The notes: generated by a model from the letters alone, not told the origin. Numbered from the stretch's first letter, positions 1 through 7,588 are shown. The stretch is 10,718 bases of DNA from Pseudomonadota bacterium (GCA_021816505.1 JAKAXS010000059.1:1-10718), one strand, 5' to 3'. Made by a program: numbers and translations.

Positions 1-1190
1 CGCGCGCCATCGGGACGGGACTGCTGGACCGGTGCGCTCGGCGGTTCGATGGCTTCGGGCCACGGCACGCGTGATTGTGGAATGCCGCGCGGTGCCTGTT
101 GGCCGGCATACCCCGGTCCGCCCGGCGACGGGAACTGAGCCGGAATCTGCCCCGGAACCTGCAACGGCCCTGGGCTTGGCGGCAACGGCGGCGGCATGCG
201 GCCGCCACGGGCACCTGGCCCCGGTGCTGCTTGGGGCGGCGCACCGCGTGGCGCAGGTGGCGCCCACGAGTTTCCGCGCCGCTGCTGCGGCGCGCGATCG
301 GACGGTGGCGATGCTGGAGGGGGCGCGAGCGCAGGACGTGCTACGTCGGAATCAGCGCGCAGATTTGATGGCGGCGCGCCGAAGCTTGGCTCGTTCCGAT
401 GCATCGGCTCGATCGGGGACGCAGGCGGACCCGTGTCGTGATCGGAGAATGTCGCCTCGAAATCCTGGTCGAAATCGGACGACGGTTGAGCTGGCTGCGG
501 ATCGATGGCGGCCGGGTGTGGATCGACCTCGGGGGGCGGGCCGCTTTCGAACCGGCGCGACGGCGCTCCGAACGATGGTGCCGGTTCCGGCTCCTGCGGT
601 TCGGGTCTGGCCGCGTCGCGCGAGGTGGCGGCAGCGGCGCGCGATTGCACGCGCTCGCGGGCGGTTGCCAGCAGATCTTCGGCACTGGCTTGCGGCGGGG
701 ACGGCGCCGCGGGCGCTGCAGGTTTGGCCTGCGCGGCGCGCTGCAGGGCGCGAATGGCTTCTTCGAACGTCAGGCCCTGGCTGCGCAGCATGTGTGCGGC
801 GGCGCTCTTGCCGTCGCCGACGATGGCCGCGAGCACGATGGCGCCGTTGATTTCGCGCCGGCGCCCTTGCTGGGCCGCGGCGGCGGCCGCTTCGAGGATG
901 CGCCGCAGCTCGACGGAAATGGCGACCGACGCGCCGGCCTCTGTCATGCGATCTTCGATCCGCCCGACGAAGTCCGAAACTTCGTCGTTCAAGCGCGCCA
1001 TATCGATCTGGCTGGACTTCAGAACCACGGAAGCCTCGGGATCTTCCGTCAGTGCCAGAAGCAAGTGCTCAACCGAGACTTCGCGGTGCTGCTGAGCCGT
1101 CGCGTAATCGGCGGCGCGCGCCAGCGTCGCCGTCAGGAACGGCGACATGGGAATCCGGGTCGCGAATTCGGTGGCGATCATATTGCCCAT
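1..1190 (-). CDS. Clp_N-domain protein with long Pro/Ala-rich tail (partial, C-terminus beyond window)
   Basis: The minus frame is open without a stop from the ATG at 1190 to the left edge, about 396 codons. Residues ~18-150 resemble the double Clp_N repeat of ClpA/ClpB/ClpC: the first half contains VEHLLLALTEDPEA and the second ELRRILEAAAAAA followed by INGAIVLAAIVGDG. That domain normally receives substrates or adaptors for an AAA+ unfoldase. From ~155 the chain becomes rich in Pro, Ala, Gln and Gly and looks disordered, with two copies of a PSFGAP motif. No Walker A or AAA+ module appears in the visible part, so this is not an ordinary ClpA or ClpB. The start could instead be the in-frame ATG at 1181 (MIATEF...); no strong ribosome site decides between them. 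It is divergent from argB. Function is unknown; a role as adaptor or scaffold is only an inference. The long plus-strand frames over this region are antisense shadows. Confidence 0.8.
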   Translation of the reverse strand, partial: MGNMIATEFATRIPMSPFLTATLARAADYATAQQHREVSVEHLLLALTEDPEASVVLKSSQIDMARLNDEVSDFVGRIEDRMTEAGASVAISVELRRILEAAAAAAQQGRRREINGAIVLAAIVGDGKSAAAHMLRSQGLTFEEAIRALQRAAQAKPAAPAAPSPPQASAEDLLATARERVQSRAAAATSRDAARPEPQEPEPAPSFGAPSRRFESGPPPEVDPHPAAIDPQPAQPSSDFDQDFEATFSDHDTGPPASPIEPMHRNEPSFGAPPSNLRADSDVARPALAPPPASPPSDRAPQQRRGNSWAPPAPRGAPPQAAPGPGARGGRMPPPLPPSPGPLQVPGQIPAQFPSPGGPGYAGQQAPRGIPQSRVPWPEAIEPPSAPVQQSRPDGA

Positions 1191-1484
1191 AGGCTGGCCG
1201 GACGGCCCTTGTTCCGGCCGCGCCAATGCTTGTGATGTGAAACGGTCTGCCAACCCAACACCCCGCTGAACCGGCGCAAGCGAATCTCGTTGCTACAACA
1301 GACGTTAGCCGATCGGTGTAAAAAACGCACGTGGCGCGGGGTGGGTGCGGCGGCATGTTGCCCACCTGTTGCCGGGCAGCGGCGCATGAAAAGCGTTGAG
1401 GTGCCCGGTTTTGCCGATATAAGTGCACTGCCGCGCGGCCTCCGCGCTGAAAATTGTGCGCTAGTTCGGGATCTTACGCCACCC
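1191..1484. other. Divergent intergenic region between Clp_N gene and argB
   Basis: These 294 bases separate two divergently transcribed genes. They hold the argB promoter described separately (1396-1423). A six-A run at 1321-1326 is present, but no matching hairpin was seen for a terminator. No convincing promoter for the leftward Clp_N gene was found. The argB frame stays open upstream to an ATG at 1290, but nothing in that 65-codon extension resembles ArgB, so it is treated as non-coding. Confidence 0.5.
1396..1423 (+). promoter_or_regulatory. Probable sigma-70 promoter of argB
   Basis: A -35-like TTGAGG (1396-1401) and a -10-like TATAAG (1418-1423) are separated by 16 bases. The -10 matches the consensus at five of six positions and the -35 at its first four. 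This would start transcription near 1430, giving a leader of about 55 bases before the argB ATG at 1485. The position also argues against the upstream in-frame ATGs at 1290 and 1386 as argB starts, because both lie before the promoter. Based on sequence resemblance only. Confidence 0.55.
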
Positions 1485-2435
1485 ATGGCCACCGCAAAGT
1501 CACCCTCGTCCACCCAATCTCAGCTGCCCGATACGTCGGACGTTTCGGCGCATGTGCAGGCGCGCATCCTGGCCGAGGCGCTGCCCAATATGCTGCGCTA
1601 CGACGAGGAGACGGTCGTCATAAAGTTCGGCGGCCACGCGATGGGCGACGACGAACTCGCCAAGGCGTTCGCGCAGGACGTGGTCTATCTGAAGCAGTCG
1701 GGCGTCAATCCGATCGTCGTTCACGGTGGAGGGCCGCAGATCGCGGCCATGCTGAAGAAGCTGGAGATCAAGTCGGACTTCGTGCAGGGGCTGCGCGTCA
1801 CCGACAAGCCGACGGTTGAAGTGGTCGAGATGGTGCTGGCCGGCGCCATCAACAAAGAGATCGTGTCGGCGATCAACAGCCAGGGTGGCAAGGCGGTCGG
1901 CATCTGCGGCAAGGATGCCAACCTGATGATCGCCCGCCGGGTGACGGAGCTGCCTGATCCGGAAAGCAACCAGATGAAGGCCGTCGACATCGGCTATGTC
2001 GGCGACCCGCTCGAGGTCAATCCGCACATCGTCGACGTCATTTCCAAGTCCGACCTCATTCCCGTTATCGCGCCGATCGGCATCAGCCGTGAGGGCGACA
2101 CCCTGAACATCAATGCCGATACGTTTGCCTCTGCGCTTGCGGCACGCATGCGCGCAAAACGCCTGCTGCTGCTCACGGACGTCGAAGGCGTGCTGGACAA
2201 GTCCGGCGAGCTGATCGGTGCGCTCGACATCGAGACCGCGCGCGAACTGATCCGCGACGGAACGATTACGGGCGGCATGATCCCGAAGATCGAAGGGTGC
2301 ATCGAGGTGGTGGAGGCGGGCGTCGAGGCCGTCGTCATCATCAACGGCAAGGTGCCGCATTCCGTGCTGCTGGAGCTGCTGACCGATCACGGTGCCGGTA
2401 CGCTCGTCAGCGCACGCACGCTGAAGAAGGCATGA
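1485..2435 (+). CDS. argB: Acetylglutamate kinase (ArgB)
   Basis: This cytoplasmic enzyme phosphorylates N-acetyl-L-glutamate with ATP, the second step of arginine biosynthesis. The 316-residue product shows the amino-acid-kinase fold: the KFGGHAM nucleotide loop at 47-53, the HGGGPQI glycine loop at 80-86, QGLRVTD at 101-107 (substrate Arg at 104), GKDANL at 142-147, NINAD at 208-212 and GGMIPK at 263-268 with the catalytic-type Lys at 268. The C-terminus has HGAGTLV, as usual. The ATG at 1485 was chosen because it leaves an alphaproteobacterial-length N-terminus before [12 protein letters not shown] and lies just downstream of a good promoter; the ribosome site (GGGA near 1468) is weak. The stop codon overlaps the start of the next gene, suggesting translational coupling. 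Arginine feedback inhibition is known for many ArgB proteins but cannot be read here. Confidence 0.96.
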   Translation: MATAKSPSSTQSQLPDTSDVSAHVQARILAEALPNMLRYDEETVVIKFGGHAMGDDELAKAFAQDVVYLKQSGVNPIVVHGGGPQIAAMLKKLEIKSDFVQGLRVTDKPTVEVVEMVLAGAINKEIVSAINSQGGKAVGICGKDANLMIARRVTELPDPESNQMKAVDIGYVGDPLEVNPHIVDVISKSDLIPVIAPIGISREGDTLNINADTFASALAARMRAKRLLLLTDVEGVLDKSGELIGALDIETARELIRDGTITGGMIPKIEGCIEVVEAGVEAVVIINGKVPHSVLLELLTDHGAGTLVSARTLKKA

Positions 2436-3199
2436 CGCGCCGGTCCGCAGCATCGGCAAACCTCGCGGCGCGGCCGCGGGCGATCGATGCGGTGGCCGAT
2501 GCCATCGTCACGCGGTGTGCGTTCACTGACACGCAGGTCTGGATCTTCGATCTCGACAACACGCTCTACCCGGCCGAGTGCAACCTGTTTGCCGAAGTCG
2601 ATACGCGGATGGGCGAGTTCATCGCTAAGTATCTGGGCGTGCCCTATGCGCACGCGCGGCATCTACAGAAGAGCTACTATCGGCAGTTCGGAACGACGCT
2701 CGCCGGGTTGATGCGCGTGCACAAGATGGACCCGCAGAAGTTCCTCGACTACGTGCACGACATCGACTTGTCGGTGGTGCAGGCCGCACCGGAGTTGCGG
2801 GCGGCGATCGCGTCGCTGCCAGGGCGGAAGCTGATCTACACCAACGGCTCGCGCACGCATGCCGAGCGGGTGGCGGCGAAGCTCGGTATCCTCGAGGAGT
2901 TCGAGGACATTTGCGATATCATCGCGTGCGAATATGTACCCAAGCCCGAGGCGGACGCGTTCGATCGCATGGTGCGCCGGCATGGCGTTGCGCCGCGGCA
3001 GTCAGCCATGTTCGAGGACATGCCGCATAATCTCGAGGTACCGCACGCGCTCGGTATGGCGACGGTGCTGGTGCACTCGGCATATCACGATCATCCCATC
3101 CAGCTCGAAGTCGAGCGTTGGGAAACGCTGCCCGCGCATGTGCACCACGTCACGCGCGACCTGCGCGGGTTCTTGGAAACCTTGAAGCCGGCGGCTTAG
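2432..3199 (+). CDS. HAD-superfamily pyrimidine 5'-nucleotidase-like phosphatase
   Basis: The 255-residue product carries all four HAD motifs: FDLDNT at 39-44 (nucleophile Asp40 and acid/base Asp42), YTNGS at 136-140 (motif II Thr137), KP at 171-172 (motif III Lys) and FEDMPHN at 194-200 (motif IV acidic pair). The FDLDNTLYP start, an alpha-helical cap at about 50-115 and the FEDMPHNL motif are typical of the pyrimidine 5'-nucleotidase (Sdt1/PPM1-like) group, which dephosphorylates nucleoside monophosphates. Exact substrate cannot be read from sequence. The ATG overlaps the argB stop as ATGA, so it is probably cotranslated with argB, a neighbourhood I recall as frequent in Alphaproteobacteria. 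The first ~30 residues before the fold are low-complexity and poorly supported; a GTG start near 2492 would remove about 20 of them. Confidence 0.87.
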   Translation: MTRRSAASANLAARPRAIDAVADAIVTRCAFTDTQVWIFDLDNTLYPAECNLFAEVDTRMGEFIAKYLGVPYAHARHLQKSYYRQFGTTLAGLMRVHKMDPQKFLDYVHDIDLSVVQAAPELRAAIASLPGRKLIYTNGSRTHAERVAAKLGILEEFEDICDIIACEYVPKPEADAFDRMVRRHGVAPRQSAMFEDMPHNLEVPHALGMATVLVHSAYHDHPIQLEVERWETLPAHVHHVTRDLRGFLETLKPAA

Positions 3200-3224
3200 C
3201 GCCGCCTCGTCCGGAGATCGACGC

Positions 3225-3716
3225 ATGGCGGCTCCCATACCTGCGGGCACGCGGATCGGTCACGTTCATTTAAAGGTGGCGGATCTCGATCGCGCGCTGG
3301 CGTTTTATTGCGGCGTACTCGGGTTCGAGCTGATGCAGCGTTACGGCACGCAGGCGGCGTTCATTTCGGCGGGCGGATATCATCATCACATCGGCCTGAA
3401 CACGTGGGAGAGCAAAGGCGGCTCGCCGCCTCCGCCCGGCACCACGGGCCTGTTTCACACCGCGATCCTTTATCCGACGCGAGCAGCACTGGCCGACGCG
3501 TTGCGCCGTGTCATGGCCGCAGGCATCGCCCTCGACGGGGCATCGGACCACGGCGTCAGCGAGGCGCTGTACCTGCGCGATCCCGACGAGAATGGGGTGG
3601 AGCTGTATTGGGACCGGCCGAAGCAGGATTGGCCGCAGGACGATGCAGGCAACCTGGCGATGTTCACCCGGCGGCTGGATGTCGACGATCTGCTATCCGA
3701 GCCCGCACTTTCGTAA
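3225..3716 (+). CDS. VOC-superfamily protein, CatE-like extradiol dioxygenase/glyoxalase
   Basis: The 163-residue product has the paired beta-alpha-beta-beta-beta modules of the vicinal oxygen chelate fold. The first module starts with IGHVHLKVADLDRALAFY (12-29); the second includes GLFHTAILYP (75-84) and DPDENGVELYWDRP (119-132). His13 or His15, His78 and Glu126 are the likely metal ligands. GYHHHIGLNTW (51-61) and DHGVSEALYL are typical of the CatE-like catechol-2,3-dioxygenase branch, but the protein is about half the length of BsCatE-type two-domain enzymes, so the substrate is open; a glyoxalase-like role is also possible. The start has a nearby GGAGA ribosome site. It follows the HAD gene by 25 bases and may be in the argB operon. 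It converges on mscL. Confidence 0.82.
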   Translation: MAAPIPAGTRIGHVHLKVADLDRALAFYCGVLGFELMQRYGTQAAFISAGGYHHHIGLNTWESKGGSPPPPGTTGLFHTAILYPTRAALADALRRVMAAGIALDGASDHGVSEALYLRDPDENGVELYWDRPKQDWPQDDAGNLAMFTRRLDVDDLLSEPALS

Positions 3717-3718
3717 CG

Positions 3719-3755
3719 AAAAACGCCTCGTCCGCTTTGTCAGCGAACGAGGCGT
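3719..3755 (-). terminator. Intrinsic terminator of mscL
   Basis: A perfect 9-bp stem (3723-3731 with 3747-3755) is extended inward by a 4-bp CGCT/AGCG stem after one mismatch, with a 5-base loop TTGTC. Read on the minus strand the hairpin is followed by five T residues (A run at 3719-3723 on the plus strand). It begins about 20 bases after the mscL stop codon, so it fits mscL. On the plus strand there is no T tract after the stem, so it would terminate the converging VOC transcript less well. Confidence 0.85.
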
Positions 3756-3775
3756 GGCCAGGTATTTGTCGGCTA

Positions 3776-4171
3776 TCAAGCGATCGGGCGCTTGGCGAGT
3801 AGATCGCGGATTTCCTTCAGGTACTGCTCGGTTGGCGGGGGTGCCGGCGGCTCGCCGGGTGCCGGGCGCTTCATGGTGTTGATGGCCTTGATCAACAGGA
3901 AGATGGCGAACGCCGTGATCATGAATTTGATGAGGGCGTTCAGAAACAGGCCGTACTTGATCGGCACGGGATCGGTGGGTGTGGGGATGTTGATGGCGAG
4001 GGAGCTGAAGTCGACGCCTGCCAGGAGATAGCCGATGGGCGGCATGATGATGTTTTCGACCAGCGTAGCAACGATGGGTGCGAAGGCCGCACCGATGATG
4101 ACACCGACGGCCAGGTCGATGACATTGCCACGCATGGCAAAGTCCTTGAACTCGTTTAGAACCTTCAACAT
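3776..4171 (-). CDS. mscL: Large-conductance mechanosensitive channel (MscL)
   Basis: The 131-residue inner-membrane protein matches MscL throughout. It opens a large pore under membrane tension and releases solutes during hypo-osmotic shock; the family forms homopentamers. The N-terminal helix and pore-lining first membrane segment contain [20 protein letters not shown] (8-27), the family hallmark. A periplasmic loop spans about 50-70, the second membrane segment about 73-97, and the cytoplasmic helix ends with [13 protein letters not shown] (117-129) after a Pro-rich linker. Length is typical. An AGGTGA ribosome site lies a few bases before the ATG. It is a single-gene unit closed by an intrinsic terminator; the upstream minus-strand TTGACC (4237-4232) could be a -35 box but has no good -10 partner. 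Confidence 0.97.
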   Translation of the reverse strand: MLKVLNEFKDFAMRGNVIDLAVGVIIGAAFAPIVATLVENIIMPPIGYLLAGVDFSSLAINIPTPTDPVPIKYGLFLNALIKFMITAFAIFLLIKAINTMKRPAPGEPPAPPPTEQYLKEIRDLLAKRPIA

Positions 4172-4374
4172 TGATCACCTCGTGGATTCGCGAAAAGGAA
4201 GATGCACAGCCCACGACGAAGTCGCCGGGGCGGTCAAGCACTTATCTTGAATGTTGTGCGGGGGTTAAGCGTGCCCGTCCATAGCGTGTTTGGGAAAAGG
4301 TCAATGTTGCCGCTGTTCAACCACATCGGCGCGGCACTACGCTCAGCTGGGATCGGTTCGCAGGGACGTTAGGC
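4172..4374. other. Divergent intergenic region between mscL and symporter genes
   Basis: These 203 bases must hold the promoters for leftward mscL and the rightward symporter pair. Only a minus-strand TTGACC (4237-4232) resembles a promoter element, without a good -10 partner. An AGGGA ribosome site for the DUF4212 gene lies just before its ATG. No repeat, RNA gene or small ORF could be supported. Confidence 0.4.
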
Positions 4375-4635
4375 ATGATTGAGCGCAAGGAACGCAAGAT
4401 CTACTGGTACCACACCAAGTGGCAGATGATCGCCAGTCTGGTGCCGTTTCTGTTCGTGGTGCTGGTGCTGCCGATCTACGCGGACAAGCTCAATTCCAGC
4501 AAATTCCTTGGTTTTCCGCTCGGCTATCTGCTGGTGCTGCACGGTATCGTGCTGATCGCCGTCATCACGGTCGCCGGATATGTCAACCGGCAGGACGCGG
4601 TCGATCACTGGCATGGCGCACATGAAGATCTGTAA
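4375..4635 (+). CDS. DUF4212 small subunit of sodium:solute symporter
   Basis: This 86-residue protein has two predicted membrane segments (about 17-36 and 47-69) joined by a short loop containing the SKFLGFPLGY stretch (42-51), the pattern I know for the DUF4212 family (small subunit of the VC_2705-type sodium:solute symporters). It ends in a charged, His-rich tail (HWHGAHEDL). Members of this family are almost always encoded directly upstream of a large SSF permease, as here (39 bases between the two). Its role is probably assembly or regulation of the permease; it has no known catalytic function. An AGGGA ribosome site precedes the ATG. Confidence 0.85.
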   Translation: MIERKERKIYWYHTKWQMIASLVPFLFVVLVLPIYADKLNSSKFLGFPLGYLLVLHGIVLIAVITVAGYVNRQDAVDHWHGAHEDL

Positions 4636-4674
4636 GGGCGGGTCTCTCTTGGTCTCGGAAGGGAGCGCATTGAC

Positions 4675-6516
4675 ATGGCGCTGACCGGCTCGGCGCGAAC
4701 GCGGATCATCAATCCGCGGCTCGGCATCTATTTCGGCATCTTCACCAGTTTCATCGTCGCGCTCACGATGGTGCTGACGATCCTGGAGCAGCTCGGCGCC
4801 GACGACAGCACGCTCGGCCTCCTGATGCTGCTCGGCCCCCTGGCGCTTTACACCGCTATCGGCGTCGCGGGCTTCACGCGCGAGCCGATCGATTATTTCG
4901 CAGCGGGACGGCGCGTGCCCGCATTCTACACCGGGCTGGGACTGGCGGTCAGCGCGTTCGGCGCGACGGGCTTCATGGCGCTGACGGGCGCGATCTTCTT
5001 TTCCGGGTTCGATGCGCTTTGCATCGCGATCGGCATCGTCGGCGGGTTCGTCATGATCGCGGTGCTCGTCGCCCCGTTTCTGCGCAAGGTCGGCGCGTTC
5101 ACGCTGCCGAGTTTCTTCGCGCGGCGGTTCGACAGCCGGTTGGTTCGCCTCGTGTCCGCCGCCGTCATTGCGGTACCGCTGGTTCTGATTTTGGCGGCGG
5201 AAATCCGGGCCGGGGCGTTCGCGGCGTCGTTCCTGTCGGGAGCCAACGTCGAGATCATGGCCGTGGCGTTGGTTCTGGTCCTGATCGGCATGCTCATAGC
5301 CGGCGGCGTGCGTTCGCTTACGTGGTCCAGCACCGGAGCGGCCATCGCCGCTCTGCTGACGCTATTGGTGCCGGTGGCGATCGTGGCCGTGTTCCTGACG
5401 AACATGCCCGTTCCGCAGCTCAGCCATGGGCCGGTATTGCGCGCGTTGGGACGCAGCGAGTCCGCGCTCGAAATGTCGCGCAGTACGGTCGACCTGTTGA
5501 CGTTCGCGCTTGCGGGTGAAGGGTTGCACCCCGTGACGAAGCGTTTCGCGATGCCGAACGGGTCGGTGGGTGCGCTCGCTTTCCCGATCGTGGTCATGAC
5601 GACGATGGCCGGCATCGCGGCGGCGCCCTGGCTGCTTCCGAGACTGATCGCGACACCGAGCGTGTTCGAAACGCGCAAGGCCGTCGGCTGGGCGACTGTG
5701 CTGACCGGTGTCATCATCATCACGTTGGCGTCGATCGCCGTCTTCATGCGCGAGTATCTGTTCGACATCGTCACAGCGGCGGGACCGGCGCAAATACCCG
5801 GCTGGCTTCAGGATCTCGCAGGTAGCGACCTGGCACAGATCGATGCCGGTGCCGGTGCGTTCGAAGTGTCCAACTTTTCGTTTATCCGCGACGGCGTCAT
5901 TCTGGGGCTGCCGCTGGCCGGCGGCATGCCGGGCGTGATGCTGCATGTGGTGCTCGCCGGACTTGTCGGGGCCGCCGTTGCGGGTGCCGGTGCATCGATC
6001 GTGGCGTTGGGCAATGTCATCGCCGAGGACGTGGTCGACGGTTTGTCGCCTACGGCGGCGCCCGACACGGTTCGCATTTCAACCGGACGGGTGACGTTGG
6101 CGCTGGTGGCGGCGCTGGGCGGCGCGTTCGCGATCCTAGCTCCCACCGATCCGCTGCGGCTTTTCATCTGGGCGCTGGTGCTGTCGGCGTCGTCCATATT
6201 CCCGGTGCTGGTGCTCGCCATCTGGTGGAAGCGCGCCAACGCCTACGGTGCGCTTGCCGGCCTGGTCACGGGGTTCTCAGTGGCGGCGCTGGCCATGCTC
6301 GCCTGCGAGGCGCAGTGGATACCACTCGACAGCGCGCTGGCCGGTGTCTTTGGGCTGCCGGCCGCGCTTGCGGCGACCCTGATCGTCGCGTCCATCACGC
6401 CGGTGCCAGGCCGCGATGCGTTGGAGCTCGTGAGCGACATGCGCATTCCTGGCGGCGAGACGGTCTACGACAAAGAGATGCGTCTGCAACGGCAGCGCAT
6501 GCGGCAGGAAGGCTGA
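4675..6516 (+). CDS. Sodium:solute symporter family permease, VC_2705-like large subunit
   Basis: The 613-residue product is a polytopic inner-membrane protein of the SSF (sodium/solute symporter) family, with roughly 13 hydrophobic segments. The family's first-region signature YFAAGRRVP lies at 74-82, followed by GAFTLPSFFARRF at 140-152. It is larger than ordinary ~550-residue SSF proteins because of a loop at about 245-280 and an extra loop at about 370-395. The C-terminal MRIPGGETVYDKE is a tail I recall from the DUF4212-partner subgroup. Related ActP/VC_2705 proteins carry small organic acids such as acetate with Na+, but the substrate here cannot be read. Oddity: where many relatives have GLPH before an RF pair, this one has GLHP (283-286) before RF (290-291). 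A GGGAG ribosome site precedes the ATG. It forms an operon with the DUF4212 gene. Confidence 0.9.
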   Translation: MALTGSARTRIINPRLGIYFGIFTSFIVALTMVLTILEQLGADDSTLGLLMLLGPLALYTAIGVAGFTREPIDYFAAGRRVPAFYTGLGLAVSAFGATGFMALTGAIFFSGFDALCIAIGIVGGFVMIAVLVAPFLRKVGAFTLPSFFARRFDSRLVRLVSAAVIAVPLVLILAAEIRAGAFAASFLSGANVEIMAVALVLVLIGMLIAGGVRSLTWSSTGAAIAALLTLLVPVAIVAVFLTNMPVPQLSHGPVLRALGRSESALEMSRSTVDLLTFALAGEGLHPVTKRFAMPNGSVGALAFPIVVMTTMAGIAAAPWLLPRLIATPSVFETRKAVGWATVLTGVIIITLASIAVFMREYLFDIVTAAGPAQIPGWLQDLAGSDLAQIDAGAGAFEVSNFSFIRDGVILGLPLAGGMPGVMLHVVLAGLVGAAVAGAGASIVALGNVIAEDVVDGLSPTAAPDTVRISTGRVTLALVAALGGAFAILAPTDPLRLFIWALVLSASSIFPVLVLAIWWKRANAYGALAGLVTGFSVAALAMLACEAQWIPLDSALAGVFGLPAALAATLIVASITPVPGRDALELVSDMRIPGGETVYDKEMRLQRQRMRQEG

Positions 6517-6621
6517 ACGGCGGATAGAACCCGTTCAGTGCCCAGGCTTAAGAATTTTCTAGAGTCTCTGGGCTGTTGTAGGGTGCGATCTGCTAGTTTG
6601 GTGGGGTTCTGACAGTCGACT
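6517..6621. other. Intergenic spacer between symporter and response regulator
   Basis: This 105-base spacer contains a 6-bp inverted repeat, GCCCAG and CTGGGC (about 6540-6575), enclosing an AT-rich stretch with CTTAAG and TCTAGA. There is no T tract after it, so it is not a standard terminator; it might be a weak hairpin or an operator. A GGTGGGG stretch lies about 15 bases before the downstream ATG and is a poorly spaced ribosome site. Confidence 0.3.
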
Positions 6622-7293
6622 ATGGGCGCCATGGGCAACGTTTCGATGACCGGCTCGCGCGAGAAGCTTTCGGTGCAGGCCGCAGGCCAGAGGCCGCGTG
6701 TTCTGGTCGCCGACAAGAATCCGATCATGCGTTCCGGACTGATGGAGATCATATCCCGCGACGGACGCTTCGACGTGCTGGGCACCGTGGCGACGGGAAA
6801 AGAGTTCATCGACGCCATTGCGCAGCGGCCGGTGGATATCGGCGTCATCGGCTGGTCGCTGACCGACATGAGCGGCGGCGATGTGCTGGCGACGATCAAG
6901 CGCCGCCAGGCGCCGACCCGCATCGTCATCTATACCGGCGAGGCGGCGGGCGACGTGTTGAAGCCGGCCATTCGTGCAGGGGCGTGGGGCTTCATTTCCA
7001 AGAGTGACGAGCCGGAGGCGCTGATCGAGACGATCGCCGCGGTGTCGCGCGGGCGGCTCTGCTTCCCATTCGTCGATATCGAGACGCTCAACCAGGATCC
7101 GCTGGACATGCTGACGGCGCGGGAGCGCGAGCTTCTCGGCGCGCTGGCGAACGGATGGTCGAACCTGCAGATTGCCGCGCGCATCGGCATCTCGCGCAAT
7201 ACGGTGAAGTATCACCTGAAGAACCTGTACGACAAACTGGGCGTCAACAACCGCGCGATGGCGGTGGCGCTCTACATGTCGAAATCCGTCTGA
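6622..7293 (+). CDS. LuxR/NarL-type response regulator with degenerate receiver
   Basis: The 223-residue product has an N-terminal receiver-like domain (about 25-140) and a C-terminal LuxR-type helix-turn-helix (about 163-220). The latter shows LTARERELLGALANGWSN (164-181) and IGISRNTVKYHLKNLYDKL (188-206), a DNA-binding domain of transcription regulators. The receiver keeps Asp31 of the acidic pocket (the second acidic position is Lys32), Thr105 and Lys127, but the phosphoacceptor position, in VDIGVIGWSLTDMSGG (71-86), is Gly77. It probably cannot be phosphorylated in the standard way and may act by ligand, partner or constitutively. The first ATG is used; ATG codons 4 and 9 are possible starts and the ribosome site is weak. 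Its position just before the serine-cycle genes suggests, without proof, a role in controlling them. It has no adjacent histidine kinase. Confidence 0.9.
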   Translation: MGAMGNVSMTGSREKLSVQAAGQRPRVLVADKNPIMRSGLMEIISRDGRFDVLGTVATGKEFIDAIAQRPVDIGVIGWSLTDMSGGDVLATIKRRQAPTRIVIYTGEAAGDVLKPAIRAGAWGFISKSDEPEALIETIAAVSRGRLCFPFVDIETLNQDPLDMLTARERELLGALANGWSNLQIAARIGISRNTVKYHLKNLYDKLGVNNRAMAVALYMSKSV

Positions 7294-7345
7294 TCCTCCA
7301 TCAGAAATGTCGCCTTTGATCAACTGCGTCAGTATGCGCAGGATC

Positions 7346-7365
7346 GGGTAGGCGCCAACCTACCC
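7346..7365. repeat. Perfect 7-bp inverted repeat (possible hairpin or operator)
   Basis: GGGTAGG (7346-7352) and CCTACCC (7359-7365) are exact reverse complements around a 6-base loop, CGCCAA. There is no T tract on either side, so it is not a classic intrinsic terminator. It lies 53 bases after the regulator stop and could end that transcript in another way or bind a dimeric regulator. Confidence 0.55.
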
Positions 7366-7441
7366 AAGAGAGAGTCCGACCTGACCGCACGGGTGTTGTG
7401 GCGGGTGCGGAATTGATGTGTTTAGCGGCAGGTTAATCGCA

Positions 7442-7472
7442 TGCCTGCACACGCGTCGACGACCTGCAGGCA
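7442..7472. repeat. Perfect 8-bp inverted repeat upstream of sga (possible operator)
   Basis: TGCCTGCA (7442-7449) and TGCAGGCA (7465-7472) are exact reverse complements separated by 15 bases that include the palindrome CGTCGACG. The centre-to-centre distance of 23 bases, close to two helical turns, suits a dimeric DNA-binding protein. It lies about 117 bases before the sga start codon. No protein can be assigned to it. Confidence 0.5.
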
Positions 7473-7588
7473 AGCTCCCGAATTTCTCGATCGTCGTGCA
7501 TGCGGACGAAGGCTGACACAGCCGCCGCATAGTGCGAAAGTCGAAGACATAAGAACAAGACGTAATCTGAACCGGAGGAGCCGACCCC

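Larger units (their letters stand above)
7294..7588. promoter_or_regulatory. Leader and regulatory region upstream of sga
   Basis: These 295 bases between the regulator and sga carry no supported gene; a 66-codon plus-strand frame overlapping the sga start is not credible. They hold several inverted repeats: TTGATCAA (7316-7323), CTGCG/CGCAG (7324-7328 and 7337-7341), GGGTAGG/CCTACCC (7346-7365) and TGCCTGCA/TGCAGGCA (7442-7472). They end in a strong GGAGGAG ribosome site (7574-7580) eight bases before the sga ATG. No convincing sigma-70 promoter was found, so the promoter is unplaced. Serine-cycle genes are known to be controlled by LysR-type QscR in Methylorubrum; a site for it was not identified here. 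Confidence 0.5.

Noticed and set aside
32..1235. Long plus-strand frames of 272 and 278 codons
   Set aside because: They lie antisense to the Clp_N frame, which has a recognisable domain; their products are Arg/Gly/Ala-rich with no family resemblance, as expected of GC-rich shadow frames.
1500..2459. Minus-strand frame of 319 codons over argB
   Set aside because: argB is unambiguous on the other strand; the antisense product has biased Asp/Arg/His composition and no motif.
4926..5774. Minus-strand frame of 282 codons over the symporter
   Set aside because: Ser/Thr/Ala-rich antisense product of a transmembrane gene; no family resemblance.
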